A stretch of DNA of 64,000 nucleotides from contig NC_064760.1 of the NCBI RefSeq assembly GCF_011397635.1, positions 28,060,856-28,124,855 of the forward strand, given 5' to 3'. Positions within the stretch are counted from its first letter, which is position 1; each line of letters starts with the position of its first letter. The stretch is from Epinephelus fuscoguttatus. Lineage: Eukaryota; Chordata; Actinopteri; Perciformes; Serranidae. Of the stretch, positions 51,361-62,375 are shown piece by piece. The notes beneath the pieces were generated by a model. That model did no database searches. It saw only the letters and a program-made list of their open reading frames with translations, and was not told the DNA's origin. A program made the position numbers and the translations under genes.

Positions 51361-54314
51361 CGTCCAAGGTCAAATTAAACCAACTGGTTCTATTTGAGTC
51401 TGAAAAGTGTCATCAAAGGAAGTCAGAAAAACACTGCTACAGTCAACAGTGTCGCAGTGGACAATCAAAATCCAGGCTGGAATATTTAAGTCATACTTCC
51501 ATGATATGTACCAACCAAAAGCGTACATTGAGGCGCCTGCTTCCATTTCAGGCCTAACTGGTGGCAGAGGAGACACAGACGCACCACCTGTGTCTGAAAA
51601 TAGGCCCATAGGCTACTAGTATTTAAATATTTACACTGCTGCAGGGTTTGTTTAATGATGTCTTAATGATTAATGATCTAAACATGCTTTGGTCAAGTTT
51701 AAAAAAGAAAAGAAAAGTTTTATATACATCATAGCCGGGCACCAGTGGTGTTCAGCCTTCAGTCAGCCTTGAGTCAGTCCGACAGAGCCAGGAAACTGTG
51801 AGCTGTGTGTGGCGGCTATACATTTTAAGTGATCAATATGTGGCTGCAAATTCGTAGATGCCAGTCAAAACATGGCCTTATAACAATTCTCTAGCTCAGC
51901 CAGACTTACTATGCTGCACCCCAAATCCACTTTGGCTCCAACTTGGGTACACAAGCTGAGACCTGACGTGAGATTCGATCATGGCCTCATCTCACGTCCA
52001 CATTGATAAATGCCGAGCTTTGCATGGAGGTGACCGTACGCCCAGTGTTTTGTTGTATTTGTTCCGTTAATGAGGGCCAGTAAGTGGAGTAAATGTACTT
52101 TACTTCTTACCACTGTGTGTTGTAGGTAATCTGTGCACCAGAGAAGCCTCACAGGAATTTTAATATGTATGCACAGACATGCACATTATTATGTGGATAC
52201 ACAGTAGAGTGTCCGAGGGTAAATCCCTCAGAGCCCATGTTCATCCCCTCTTAACTCTGTATTATTATAGATTGGGGATTACAGAGCCTGTCATGAAGGT
52301 GCAGTGTCTTTTTTTGTGCTGTAGAAAGTGGACTAATTCTTGTTTTTCTTATAGGCTGGAAGAGTTTATACTGCCTGTCGACCAGGAGACAAACAGAAGG
52401 TGAAAGCAGCGCTCAAATCTAACCACAGGCTGAATCACCTATCCACTGTTTACAGAGACTCAGAGGGCCTTTTCACTGTTTAACTGAGGATTTCCGCTTG
52501 GGAGCTCTCCTCCGTACGTACATGCATCCCAGCCCATTTTCAACAATGATAACATTTACTTTGCTGCAGGTGGGGTGTTAGCAAAACACTGACTGATGTC
52601 AACGCGCCGCAGTAAATTTCCCATACGGATGGATGGAAACTATTTTTCCTCGTGCAGCTCTGCCTTGAATCGAGAAACCACGCTGCATCCATCTCCGAGA
52701 AGATGAGAGTTAATGGAACAATTTGTAATCACATCACATCACATCCAGCCCGTGACAGGTGGCTTTGTGGGACTTGGTGTTTCAAGCGCTCTGCGGTTCT
52801 ATCTTTGCTTAGGAACACCAGTGTGTTTCGGGGCTTTCGCGTGCCGGTGGGGATGTGTTGAGTGCTCAGATAGGAACTGAGAGAATATGTCAGATCCTGT
52901 GCTGGATCAAAGCAGCCATCACTCTCGCTCTGTCTGGGAAGACAAAATGCAGACTGTCACATCTGGCTCGCTGGCTGCTGCTGCTGCTGCTGCTTCTGCA
53001 AAAGCTCAAACCCGCCTCCGACATCTTTGTTATCTCTGTCATCACATTATGTCCTTTATGTTCTTCTCTGCTTCGCTCCCAGCACCTCTATGTCTTTTTC
53101 TTTCCTTTACCAGGAGCTGCGGGGTGAACCTTGAATCAGAGATCAGAGCACATTAGTGATTGTAAGGCCCACTGGGAGAGAGAAGGTGAGTTGAAAAACA
53201 GGATGTCAGTGCCTCGTGTTTGTGAGTGTTTACATATTCAGGGTTGTGGATATATACTGAAATTGCCTTTGCCTTGCCAAACAAAATAAGGCCAGAGGTC
53301 GGCTGAGATAGAAAAGAATTGCTTTGGACGGAGTAAAAGCTTCTGTATGTAAACACAAGTGCTCTGTTTATTGAATTATAAGAAAGCCTGCGTCCTGGTG
53401 GCACTGTGATGTGCATGTGTGCGTGCGTGCAGGGGGTAAGTGGCGTGTAATACTAATGGGATCTGATTGCTCCCGATCTCACTGAGGTGGCGGAGTTTCT
53501 CCCTTCAAGCCAAGTTAATGTTTCTTTATTCAGTACATAGTGCGTGTGGATGAACAGCTGACAACTGTCCTTCCCCTTTTTTCTTCCTGAGGCCACGTTC
53601 GATGACTCCAAGGGACCAGTTTTTTTTAGGTTTGTAAAAACATATAACAGCACTTTGGCAGCAACATGCATTCCTCCTCTTCTCAGTTTCTGCATAAAAT
53701 GTTTATACAGAACATAGCAAAGCCAGGAAAAAAAACTCGGCACGGCTTATTTCCTGGCTAAACTATGTCCAAAAATACTTTTTTAAAAATGTTAGATAAT
53801 AGGAAGGTGACACGTGGACTGACTGCATCTGTCTCCTGTCTGGATGAAGAGAATAAAAAGTGTACACAAGTGATTAAAAATACATTAGTGGGAGCAGCCG
53901 TCTCCTGACTTCATACTCTGCCAATCCCAAGGGCTCCGACGGCTGATGCATGAAACAAGCTAGTATTTGTTTTTGTTCGACGCAGGTAGCTTCAGCTCCC
54001 ACGGGAGGTTTGCCGTTAATGACTTAGCAGAGAAAGAGCGTAGGTGTTGAGGTGGGTTGGGATTAGAGGAGAAGGGAATAAAAGGAGGAGCTGGAGCTAA
54101 TCACCAAAGGCTAATTAGTCTTTCAAATTTATGCAGAAGTGTTCAGGTTTGTAGTCTGGAGAGGTTTCATGCAATCTGTGTGATTTCAAGGTAACTCGGG
54201 CAATGGCAGTGTTGTTTATTACTGTCAAATTAATGTTGCATCTGACTTCTCAAGACCAGATGATGAATCTTAATGTGTGAAATAGTCTTGCGCTTCAGGC
54301 TTAAGTTAATTAAT
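51361..54314. other. Intergenic stretch, nothing recognised
   Basis: A (CTG)n patch near 52973-52992 produces a leucine or alanine run in ORFs at 52855-53156. No domain, no splice-flanked coding block. Confidence 0.5.
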
Positions 54315-54515
54315 TAAAGGAATTGGGGGAAATGAACTAATTTGCTTTCTTGACGAGAGTTGGTTGAGAAGATCGATACCACGCTCATATTTTTCTATTA
54401 AATACTATATGAAGCTGGAGCTCAGCAGCGGGTTAGCTTTGCTTCGCATAAAGACTGGAAACGGCAACAAAATCCACCTACCAGCAACTTTAAAGCGGTT
54501 GATTAACACGTTAGT
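54315..54515 (+). repeat. Long piece of the 16225-type fish repeat
   Basis: The sequence ttaaaggaattgggggaaat, gagagttggttgagaagatc, gataccacgctcatat, gaagctggagctcagcag, cataaagactggaaac and ttgattaacacgtta runs collinear with the family, the best-preserved copy here. Confidence 0.65.
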
Positions 54516-54539
54516 GGTCATGTGCAGAGGAGGGACCAA

Positions 54540-54895
54540 GTCATTATTCATTCATTCATTTTCCATAACTGCTTATCCTGTTAGGGGTCGCAGGGGGGCT
54601 GGAGCCTATCCTCGCTGACATTGGGCGAGAGGCAGGGTACACCCTGGACAGGTCACCAGACTATCACAGGGCTGACACATAGAGACAGACATCCATTCAC
54701 ACTCACATTCACACCTACGGCCAATTTAGAGTCACCAGTTAACCTGCATGTCTTTGGACTGTGGGAGGAAGCCGGAGTACCCAGAGGACACGGGGAGAAC
54801 ATGCAACTATGCACAGAAGGGCATGTCTGGATTCGAGCCAGGACTTACTGTGAGGCGACACTGCTGACCTCTGCACCACCGTGCCAATCATGGTC
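54540..54895 (-). mobile_element. tRNA-derived SINE, second copy, inside another repeat
   Basis: The reverse complement of the 51002 SINE body: ggctggagcctatcc, ccctggacaggtcacc, ctgcatgtctttggactg, ggattcgagcc (B box region). The left flank gggaccaagtcatt and right flank caaattccaagtcaagac belong to an AAGTC-rich repeat also found at 62150-62375, so the SINE has jumped into that repeat. Confidence 0.8.
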
Positions 54896-55455
54896 AAATT
54901 CCAAGTCAAGACTGACAAGTCTTTCGAGTCCTTAACAAGTCATAATGCTCAGTTCTGCAAAAAAAAAAAAAAACATTTTAAATTTACAGAATTTAAGAAT
55001 CCTAAATGCTTTTTAAAACTTGTAGTTATTTGTTAGAACAAGTGTGACTCAGCTTAATTATTTAATTAGACAAAAAAAAGTGGTGCTGACATTGCACACT
55101 CATAGCATACAGCAATATTAACCAAAACGACAACAGAACTAATTCTATTTTTCTGTCCTGTTTTGTAACCTTACATATTTGAGAAAATGTTTATTTGCAT
55201 ATTTTAAATCTAAAGGAAATAAAATGATTATGTTGACATTAGTTGAATCAGGAAATGAAGGGAAATTAATTGATTTGTGACAAACTTTTCAAATAACATA
55301 CCTTTTAATCTTTGTGTTTGGGAAAGTATCAAATATTTATACATCTGCTCATTTGTTTAATACAGAAAGTGAAATGCAAGAAGGAAAATATACCATTTTA
55401 CAAAGGAGTTATATACCAGACAATTTCTTCCTGGAGTCTGGCAAATAGCCTTTTC

Positions 55456-55510
55456 ATTTAACTCTCGACAAGAAAGCCAGTGAGTGCATTTCCCAAAATG
55501 TCAAACTACA
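55456..55510 (-). repeat. Terminal piece of the 16225-type repeat, inverted
   Basis: The minus strand reads gtttgacattttgggaaatg and gctttcttgtcgagag, the family's left end. Confidence 0.5.
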
Positions 55511-57436
55511 CCTCTACATGTCAACATTCATCATGTGCTGTATATTGATTTATTAATATATTTGCAACTTAAAACCCACTCTGAGCCACATTTCAGGCTC
55601 CTGTTCTCTGTGACTTCACAGCTGATATTTAAGACCCAGGCCTTGTATTACTTCTGGAGTCTATTCACCAATCATTCTCAAACCTTAAGCCTTAAACACG
55701 GCCTGTTTCCCCCAGATTGAATCCCTGCCCCGCTGGTCACCTTGCCCGCCAGCCATTCGTGCCCTACTCAATCCTCAGTGGGCTTTATGTGTGTCAGGGC
55801 TGGGATGGAGTGTGCCTGCTCGCAGTCAGCCCATTGGGATCGCAGCGTCCACCCAGCTCCCTGCTTTATTACCTCCATCTGTTTCCTGTGAGCCAACCCC
55901 AGCTGTGGCAAAATAACAGCGGTGCATTTGGGAAAAGCAGCAGCCTGATTTAGGAGTCGCTGCACTCCCTTCGCCGTCCCCCTTTCCGATCTCTATCGTG
56001 CTAAGGCTCCCTGCACTCCGTTTCACGCAAGCACAGTCTTAAATGTTTAGATAAATTTCACCTAATTTTCTCTGTTTGTTTCTTCCTGTGACTTCCTCCT
56101 TTCATCTAGGATGCGTGTTTCATCCTCTAACCTCACTCATTACACTCCTGTTGCTCTTCTCCACCTCCATCCTCCTCACTCCCATCACCTTACCCCCTCT
56201 CAAGGCTGCATGTTATTTAGGATGCTCCACTCCATGAAGGCCCCAGAGACGCCTGCCCTTGGGGCTAGTCTCCTTTAACCTTCTCTTTATAGATTGTTCA
56301 ACTTCCTGTGAGCTCATTTCACACATGCAAACCCACACACACATGCGCATGCAATGGAGAACTCCTGATTCGTGCCCCCAGTTTTCTCCTACTTCTCCTC
56401 TCACTCTTATCAATAATTCAAGCCTCACTCATGGCAGCCCAGGCAGGGTGAGGCGGTGGAGGCAGCTTGGGGCTTTGAACAGAAGGTCAGGCCTCACCAG
56501 GGCCTCTGGGATGGCATTAATTAGATACTTCCTGGTGCCCCCTAAACAAACATCTCCACACTGGAACTGCTCTCATTACCCTTCTCCCCGCAGCAGGTCC
56601 TGAAGACTCTGACATATCCACACAATAACACAACGCTTTCGCCCTTAACTGCTCACCTGGGAGGGGTCCCCGCCTCAACTGTTGCTTCTGCTTGTGTTAA
56701 ACACACACAGATGCACACTCACATACCCTGACCTCAATCTGTTACCGTGCCCCCTGTAGTAGCTATTTCTGTCTCTCACTAATACCGCAGTGTTTACGCT
56801 CCTCCTCGTCGCGTCCCACCTCTCCGTTGTGACCTCCAGGTTGACCTCTGATAGGCTGATCTACCCCCCCCCACCCCCTCCTCCCTCTTACTACCCACTC
56901 ATCCTAGTTTGTGTCCAAACACCTCATTACAAGAGTGATGGCTCACTCACGTTCCCCATCAGTCTGTCCGAGGCAGCCGCCTACATCCTGATCTGTGGCC
57001 ATCCATCTCTCTGGCAAGAGGGAGAGGAAGGACAATAAAGTAAAAAAGTGGGTGTTAAGGCAGACAGATCTGTTGAAGGAGAGCTCAAGTGTTGGCTTTA
57101 AAGCTGGACAAAGTCTCGTTAGATCAGTCTTGTAGAGTGGATGGTGGAGTGGAGTATCTGTGCTTTTATCCTGTAAAAAAACTATTTATGTGGTGCCTAT
57201 AATATTTCCCTTGCGGGTGCTGAAACACCAAAAAATTCCATCCAGAATGTAATGCCTGCAAGCTGCAAACAGTAAAAGTCTGTGTTGCAGCTTCTCTGTT
57301 CTGTCTACATTAGGTCTTTGCTTTAGAATATGCATCATTAAAATGTCTGCATATTCACGATTGTTAAACAAGATAACAGCAATGCTGGCGGCTCTGTGAG
57401 GTTGTGCTTAAGCACGGCGTCGCTTTGAGCTAAATG
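55511..57436. other. Intergenic stretch, nothing recognised
   Basis: C/T-rich patches (56100-56200, 56860-56890) and no domain-like ORF. Confidence 0.5.
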
Positions 57437-58150
57437 TCAGCATGCTAACATGCTCACAGTGACAATGCTAACATGCTGATGTAAAGCAGGTGTAATGTTT
57501 ACCATGTTCAACATTTTAGTTTAGTGTGTGGGCGTGCTAACAGGTGCTACTTAATACTACACACAAAGAATGGCTTAATGGTTGATGTGTTTGTAATGCG
57601 TTAGGTACCATGCTACTTTTCTGATGGCCCATTACTCCAAAGCTCCAATCCTGAAAAATGTCCCAAGGCCTGTAATGAGTCGGGCCTGCTGTGATTTTTC
57701 CTCTGCTTTTGATTGGATTACCCTCACATTCTTACTCCAACCCTGACCAATTTCACGTCTCGTGCCTTTACCGAACCAATGCGACCAATGAGAGGCAGAG
57801 TGGGGCGGGTCATGCCTGCGCCATAGCAGAAAAAGAAACTGGAAGATCCAATGATTTACTTAGGGGAGTGTGTATTTTCTGAGCAATGAGCGTTTGTTTT
57901 CAGGATAATAGGCTGTCAGACAAATGAGCTTTTGGCCCAGTGGGACATTTTTTGGACTACTGGGGTTTCGGAGTAATGAGCCGTTGGAACACTGGTGAGT
58001 CCCCACTGTGATTGGTTGATCATCCTGTGGGAAACATGAGTGTCTGAACAAAATTTCATGGCAATCCATCCTGTGGCTGTTGACATGTTTTAGTATAACC
58101 CTCAACAGTGGATCGACTGCCACGACAGCCATTCTGCTAGCTTGGCTAAA
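57437..58150 (+). repeat. GCTAACATGCT-type fish repeat split by a second repeat
   Basis: The left part (57437-57560: cagcatgctaacatgctcac, acaatgctaacatgctgatg, aatgtttaccatgttcaac) and the right part (about 58005-58150: catcctgtgggaaacatgag, aaatttcatggcaatccatc) belong to one familiar repeat. Between them, about 57620-57985, a unit with mirrored ends (cccattactccaaagctcc against ggggtttcggagtaatgagc) interrupts it. Confidence 0.5.
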
Positions 58151-59613
58151 AATGTTGCAGATTAAAATCCAGTGTTTTTCAGCTGTCATAGAAATTTGTT
58201 ATTCATCTGCAGGAAGCATGATAGTGCTCTTATTAAAGAAAAAAATGAAATTACACCTCAACAACTGTCTCACTGTCAGAGGACCCTCAAGCTCAAACCA
58301 CCTGGTTTCTCCGCAGGATTACAACAGCCACAAGGGCCACTCAAACCTCCCCTATCTCCTCGTCCTTCACCCTCAAACCAGTCTATCTAGACGTCTAACC
58401 ACAGTGGCCAGATATACTGACATGCACATAACTTCACCGCAGGCTACAAAGACACTGTTTATCACTGAGGCAGCCAGGCAGGAGAGTGCAGAGCACACAG
58501 TTTGCCTTGAGGCATTCCTTGGGCTTGTCTTTACAGCAAGATAAAGGATGAAGGGGTTGTCTTCCTTCCCTGCATAGTAAGTCTGATTTAAAGGGGAAAC
58601 GGAGAGAAGCCAAGAAACCTCTCCCTCCCCTGCTGCTCCCGCTATTGATTGAAGACTAGCAGGGGGAGTGAATCGGCTGGCTATCCATTGGTGTGTCACC
58701 GAGAGCCAGACGGGAAGCGTAAGATTGGAATCTTCAGTGTCCCCCAACACCTGAGGCCTCCGGCATACTAAAGACCTCTCACATCCTAATAAGAACCAAG
58801 GAGGGTATTTTGTGCAAGCTCTCTTACACTCTTTATTTTACCCCCTGACATCCTGTCATTGTTTTCCCTCAGAAAGACAATTCAGACCTGGGCTGTCTAG
58901 TCCTTTATCCCTGACCTCAAGCAGACAGTGTCTCCACACTAAATATTGGTTTTCATGAGTCAATTCCCCTCGGGGCTCCTCATTTCTTTTAAATCCACAG
59001 CCGAAAACAAAGGCTGGTGGAATTGGATATTAATTGTGTTCCATCAGAGTTGATTACTAGGGAGGTGTGCACATGTTTGTTTGTGGGGCTGCACGTTGAC
59101 TGTGTGTGTGCATTTGTGAGTGCATGTGTGGACACTGCGTGGGCTGGTGAATCATAAATCTATTTTGGTATTGGAAAGAAGCAACGCTGAGCATATAATT
59201 ACAGTCATCTCTGTCAGTGACGGGAAGTCTGATGGAGACCAGGACTTGATGGGCCCTGCAGGTTGACTGAAACACTCACGGAAAATAACACTGTGCAATT
59301 ACTTAAATTTGCACTTTAACACAGGCAGGCCTACAAGTGTACACTAACATACTGAGTAAGACTCTGGGAGAGCAAACTAATTTCAAGACTCTGTTTCCAG
59401 GGAATCCAGCGGGATATCTGAGGTGAAAATTAAACAAGATCCCGGCTTGTCCTTCGAGGTTTGCCCTCCAGGGAGCCACGTCTCCCCTCATCACACCAGA
59501 AGCTTCTTAGTAAATTCCTCCTCGTTGTTCCAAGTGCATTTTGCACAACTGGATCAAAGTTGCCCAGTATAACTCTTTGATGAAGATAGATCATGAGTAC
59601 ACTCCCTCATTAA
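58151..59613. other. Intergenic stretch, nothing recognised
   Basis: ORFs up to 154 codons (58080-58544) start within repeat sequence and lack any domain. Confidence 0.5.
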
Positions 59614-60564
59614 CCCTCGTGTGACCCCTGGACATTTTTGTCCATTTCCAAAATTCAAAACTCCCTCACAGAGAGATTAAAGGTCACAGGGGGGTGATTT
59701 TTTGCATGGGGGTGTCATTCTGGGTGAAATTTCAAATTCTCAACTTTCAGCATGAAAATCCATTATTTGACCCTGTAATGCATTTTTATCCTATCCATGA
59801 CCCTTCAAGTGGACAAAAATGTCCACTTTCTAGGAAGTGTCCAACAAAAGGTCACAGGGGGGTGATTTTTTGCATGGGGGTGTCATTCTGGGTTAAATTT
59901 CAAAATCCCAACTTTCAGCGTGAAAATCCATTATTTGAGCCTGTAACGCATTTTTATCCCGGCAACAATACAAATGGCTAAATGACAGGTGGACATTTTT
60001 GTCCACTTGAAGGGTCATGGATGGGATAAAAATGCATTACAGGGTCAAATAATGGATTTTCATGCTGAAAGTTGGGATTTTCAGATTTAACCCAAAATTA
60101 CACCCCCTTGACAAAAATCACCCCCCTTGTGACCTTTTGTTGGACTGTTTCCAGAAAATGGACATTTTTGTCCACTTGAAGGGTCATGGATGGGATAAAA
60201 ATGCATTACAGGGTCAAATAATGGATTTTCATGCTGATAGTTGGGATTTTCAAATTTAACCCAAAATTACACCCCCTTGACAAAAATCACCCCCCTTGTG
60301 ACCTTTTGTTGGACACTTTCTAGAAAATGGACATTTTTGTCCACTTGAAGGGTCATGGATGGGATAAAAATGCATTACAGGGTCAAATAATGGATTTTCA
60401 TGCTGAAAGTTGGGATTTTGAAATTTCACCCAGAATGACACCCCCATGCAAAAAATCACCCCCCTGTGACCTTTTCTAGGACACTACAAAAGTTTCTAGA
60501 AAGTGGACATTTTTGTCCACTTGAAGGGTCATGGATGTAACTTTTTTGAAGGGGAACACAAGGG
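59614..60564. mobile_element. piggyBac-type MITE made of an inverted array of 168-bp units
   Basis: TTAA flanks both ends (59610-59613 and 60565-60568). The ends are CCCTCGTGTGACC and, inverted, CCCTTGTGTTCC, the CCCT-start pattern usual for piggyBac-like elements. Inside, a 168-169 bp unit occurs about twice in one orientation (starts near 59681 and 59849) and about three times in the other (equivalent points 60129, 60298, 60466). Each unit holds ggacatttttgtccac (itself near-palindromic), gggtcatggatgggat, cattacagggtcaaataatg and a C-rich aaaatcacccccc. No transposase. ORFs here (for example 59694-59981) only read the repeat. Confidence 0.8.
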
Positions 60565-61161
60565 TTAAAGAATACGGGCTATTGTGAATACAAATGAAAG
60601 GTTGTTTTGGAAGGTGTGGCCACTTTTTCAAGACTATTAACCTTAAAAACCTTGCTTCTAGGGCCTAATTCACACTTACGTGGGTATCTTTAAAAACAGG
60701 ATTTTACCTCCTTCACTCTTCAAAGAAATCCCATCCACTCAAGCACTGTTTTAAAAAATCTCCGTCCAAATCAAAACACAAAAGTACAATTCAAGCGCTG
60801 TCAGAAGCATGCCAGAACCAACAGGTGGCAATATAACCATAACAGTAAAATCACATGATCAGCATGTTGGTCTGCCTGAAAAAAACACCGTAGCGCACTT
60901 TGACGTCTCTGTTCCTCAGTGTAGTGGAAGAGTAACTGTACCTTTATGTGTAAACATGGCCCCATCTGCTATTGTACAAAATGTCACCTCATTTGTGACG
61001 CCTCACAAAGGAGATAATGACGCACAATCTGCCGTTACAAGCCAAAAACATCTTGAACATCTTCACCCTAAAGGAGTTTCACAAAAGGTCTGTTTTCAGT
61101 CACCAAAAACACAGTTTGTATGTGGACAAAAGGCCAAAATGCATCGTTTTAAAAAAATACA

Positions 61162-61163
<2 letters not shown>
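60565..61163. other. Intergenic stretch, nothing recognised
   Basis: A 130-codon ORF (60809-61201) ends by running into the GT microsatellite. It begins MPEPTGGNITITVKSHD and has no domain I know. Confidence 0.4.

Positions 61164-61198
<35 letters not shown>
61164..61198. repeat. (GT)n microsatellite
   Basis: About 17 GT units. Confidence 0.95.
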
Positions 61199-61200
<2 letters not shown>

Positions 61201-61284
61201 AGCCGAGCTGTCAGTGCTCTTTCAAGGGGTGAACCACCAGGCGCTTTATGATAAATAATGTATAGTTTCAGCTTTGAATCTGAT

Positions 61285-62060
61285 TGTTTATGACTGGTTT
61301 ATTTATTTATTCACTTTATTTGACAAGGACAAATGCATAAGGCTTTGTTTTATATGTAAAATACAAAGCTGATGCAATGCATACAGGTTTCTAGCCATGG
61401 CTAATTTGCAACCCCTGTCCCTGGTTCAACTTTTAGAATTAAAACGTGTAGAGAAAGTGTAACACTACTGATCATGGAGTGATTCAATACAATATTACAA
61501 CACTACATATACAGTAAACTAAGTCAAAGAGAACACAATAAAAACAGAGACAAAAAACAATGAACAATGAGTATGTTATTTAAGTTTAAGGTCTGTGTGT
61601 GTTTGTCGCTATGCGTACATGTCCACACATGTATGCCCATGCTTAACACACATCTGTGTGCTTGCATTTAAATGTGTGATCAAAGACTGGCCTGCACATT
61701 CATGTTCACAGGTTTACTTCAGTTCGAGGCATTGCTTTGAGTTCTGCCAGTTTTTTAATTTCAGATGGTAATGCATTCCACAGTTGTATCCCTGTTACTG
61801 AAAAGGATGATTGACCAAATGTTGTTCTGCATTTTGGTGCACTAGTTTCCACTTGTTCTGATTCCAATATGTTAGTTGCTTACCAGCTGACAGAGTACTC
61901 CCTGACCACAGGACATATAGAAGTGAGGATTTTTTTCATGCAAGCAGCCTGATTCGAGGAGTGGCATTGTCTGTCAGTTGATTGGACCAGTAGACTAATT
62001 AAAATATTTTGATTTATCTTAATCTATAATAAAAAGCTTGTTTCTTTCATCTAAATTTTC
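61285..62060 (-). pseudogene. 3' end of a LINE (reverse transcriptase C-terminus + UTR)
   Basis: On the minus strand (about 61845-61710) the reading is CRTTFGQSSFSVTGIQLWN then ALPSEIKKLAELKA and a stop after TEVNL. The block SFSVxGIxLWNxLPxEIK is the conserved C-terminal end of many fish non-LTR reverse transcriptases. The DNA downstream, to about 61285, ends with the A/T-rich ttatttgacaaggac tail typical of such 3' UTRs. The upstream catalytic domain is missing, as expected for a 5'-truncated LINE insertion. Confidence 0.7.
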
Positions 62061-62149
62061 TATTTTTTTCCATTTTGGTGCCAGCACCTGCAATTGAAAG
62101 TGTGTATCAGGTGACGTTGCACACATACAGGTCACATCCCACAACAAAA

Positions 62150-62375
62150 CAATATTAATTTTTTTAGTATTTATGGGTCTCCTGGTCAAGTGTCCTCAGC
62201 ATTTTGCCGTCAAGTATCAAGTCAAGTCAAGTCTTCAGGCAGCTGTGTTTCAAGCAAGTTGAGTCCCGAATCCACATTTTCATAATCTGAGTTTGACTCA
62301 AGTCCAAATCTCACACAGCTCTGCGGTCCAAGCTGAAATGTCTGAAATTACCGAGTCAGCACCACTTTCTCAGAG
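62150..62375. repeat. AAGTC-rich degenerate repeat
   Basis: Multiple caagtcaagtc and gagtcc blocks, ending gagtcagcaccactttctc. A second member lies around 54520-55090, where it is split by the SINE and shows the mirrored agtggtgctgac near 55080. Confidence 0.5.

Noticed and set aside
59620..60560. CRISPR-like array or protein repeats (MIFCMGVSFWVKFQ readings)
   Set aside because: The units are 168 bp, present in both orientations, without unique spacers, and bounded by TTAA and CCCT ends. This is a MITE in a vertebrate genome, and the ORFs just read the repeat.
61017..61232. ORFs ending in CVCVCVCV
   Set aside because: They run through the GT microsatellite.
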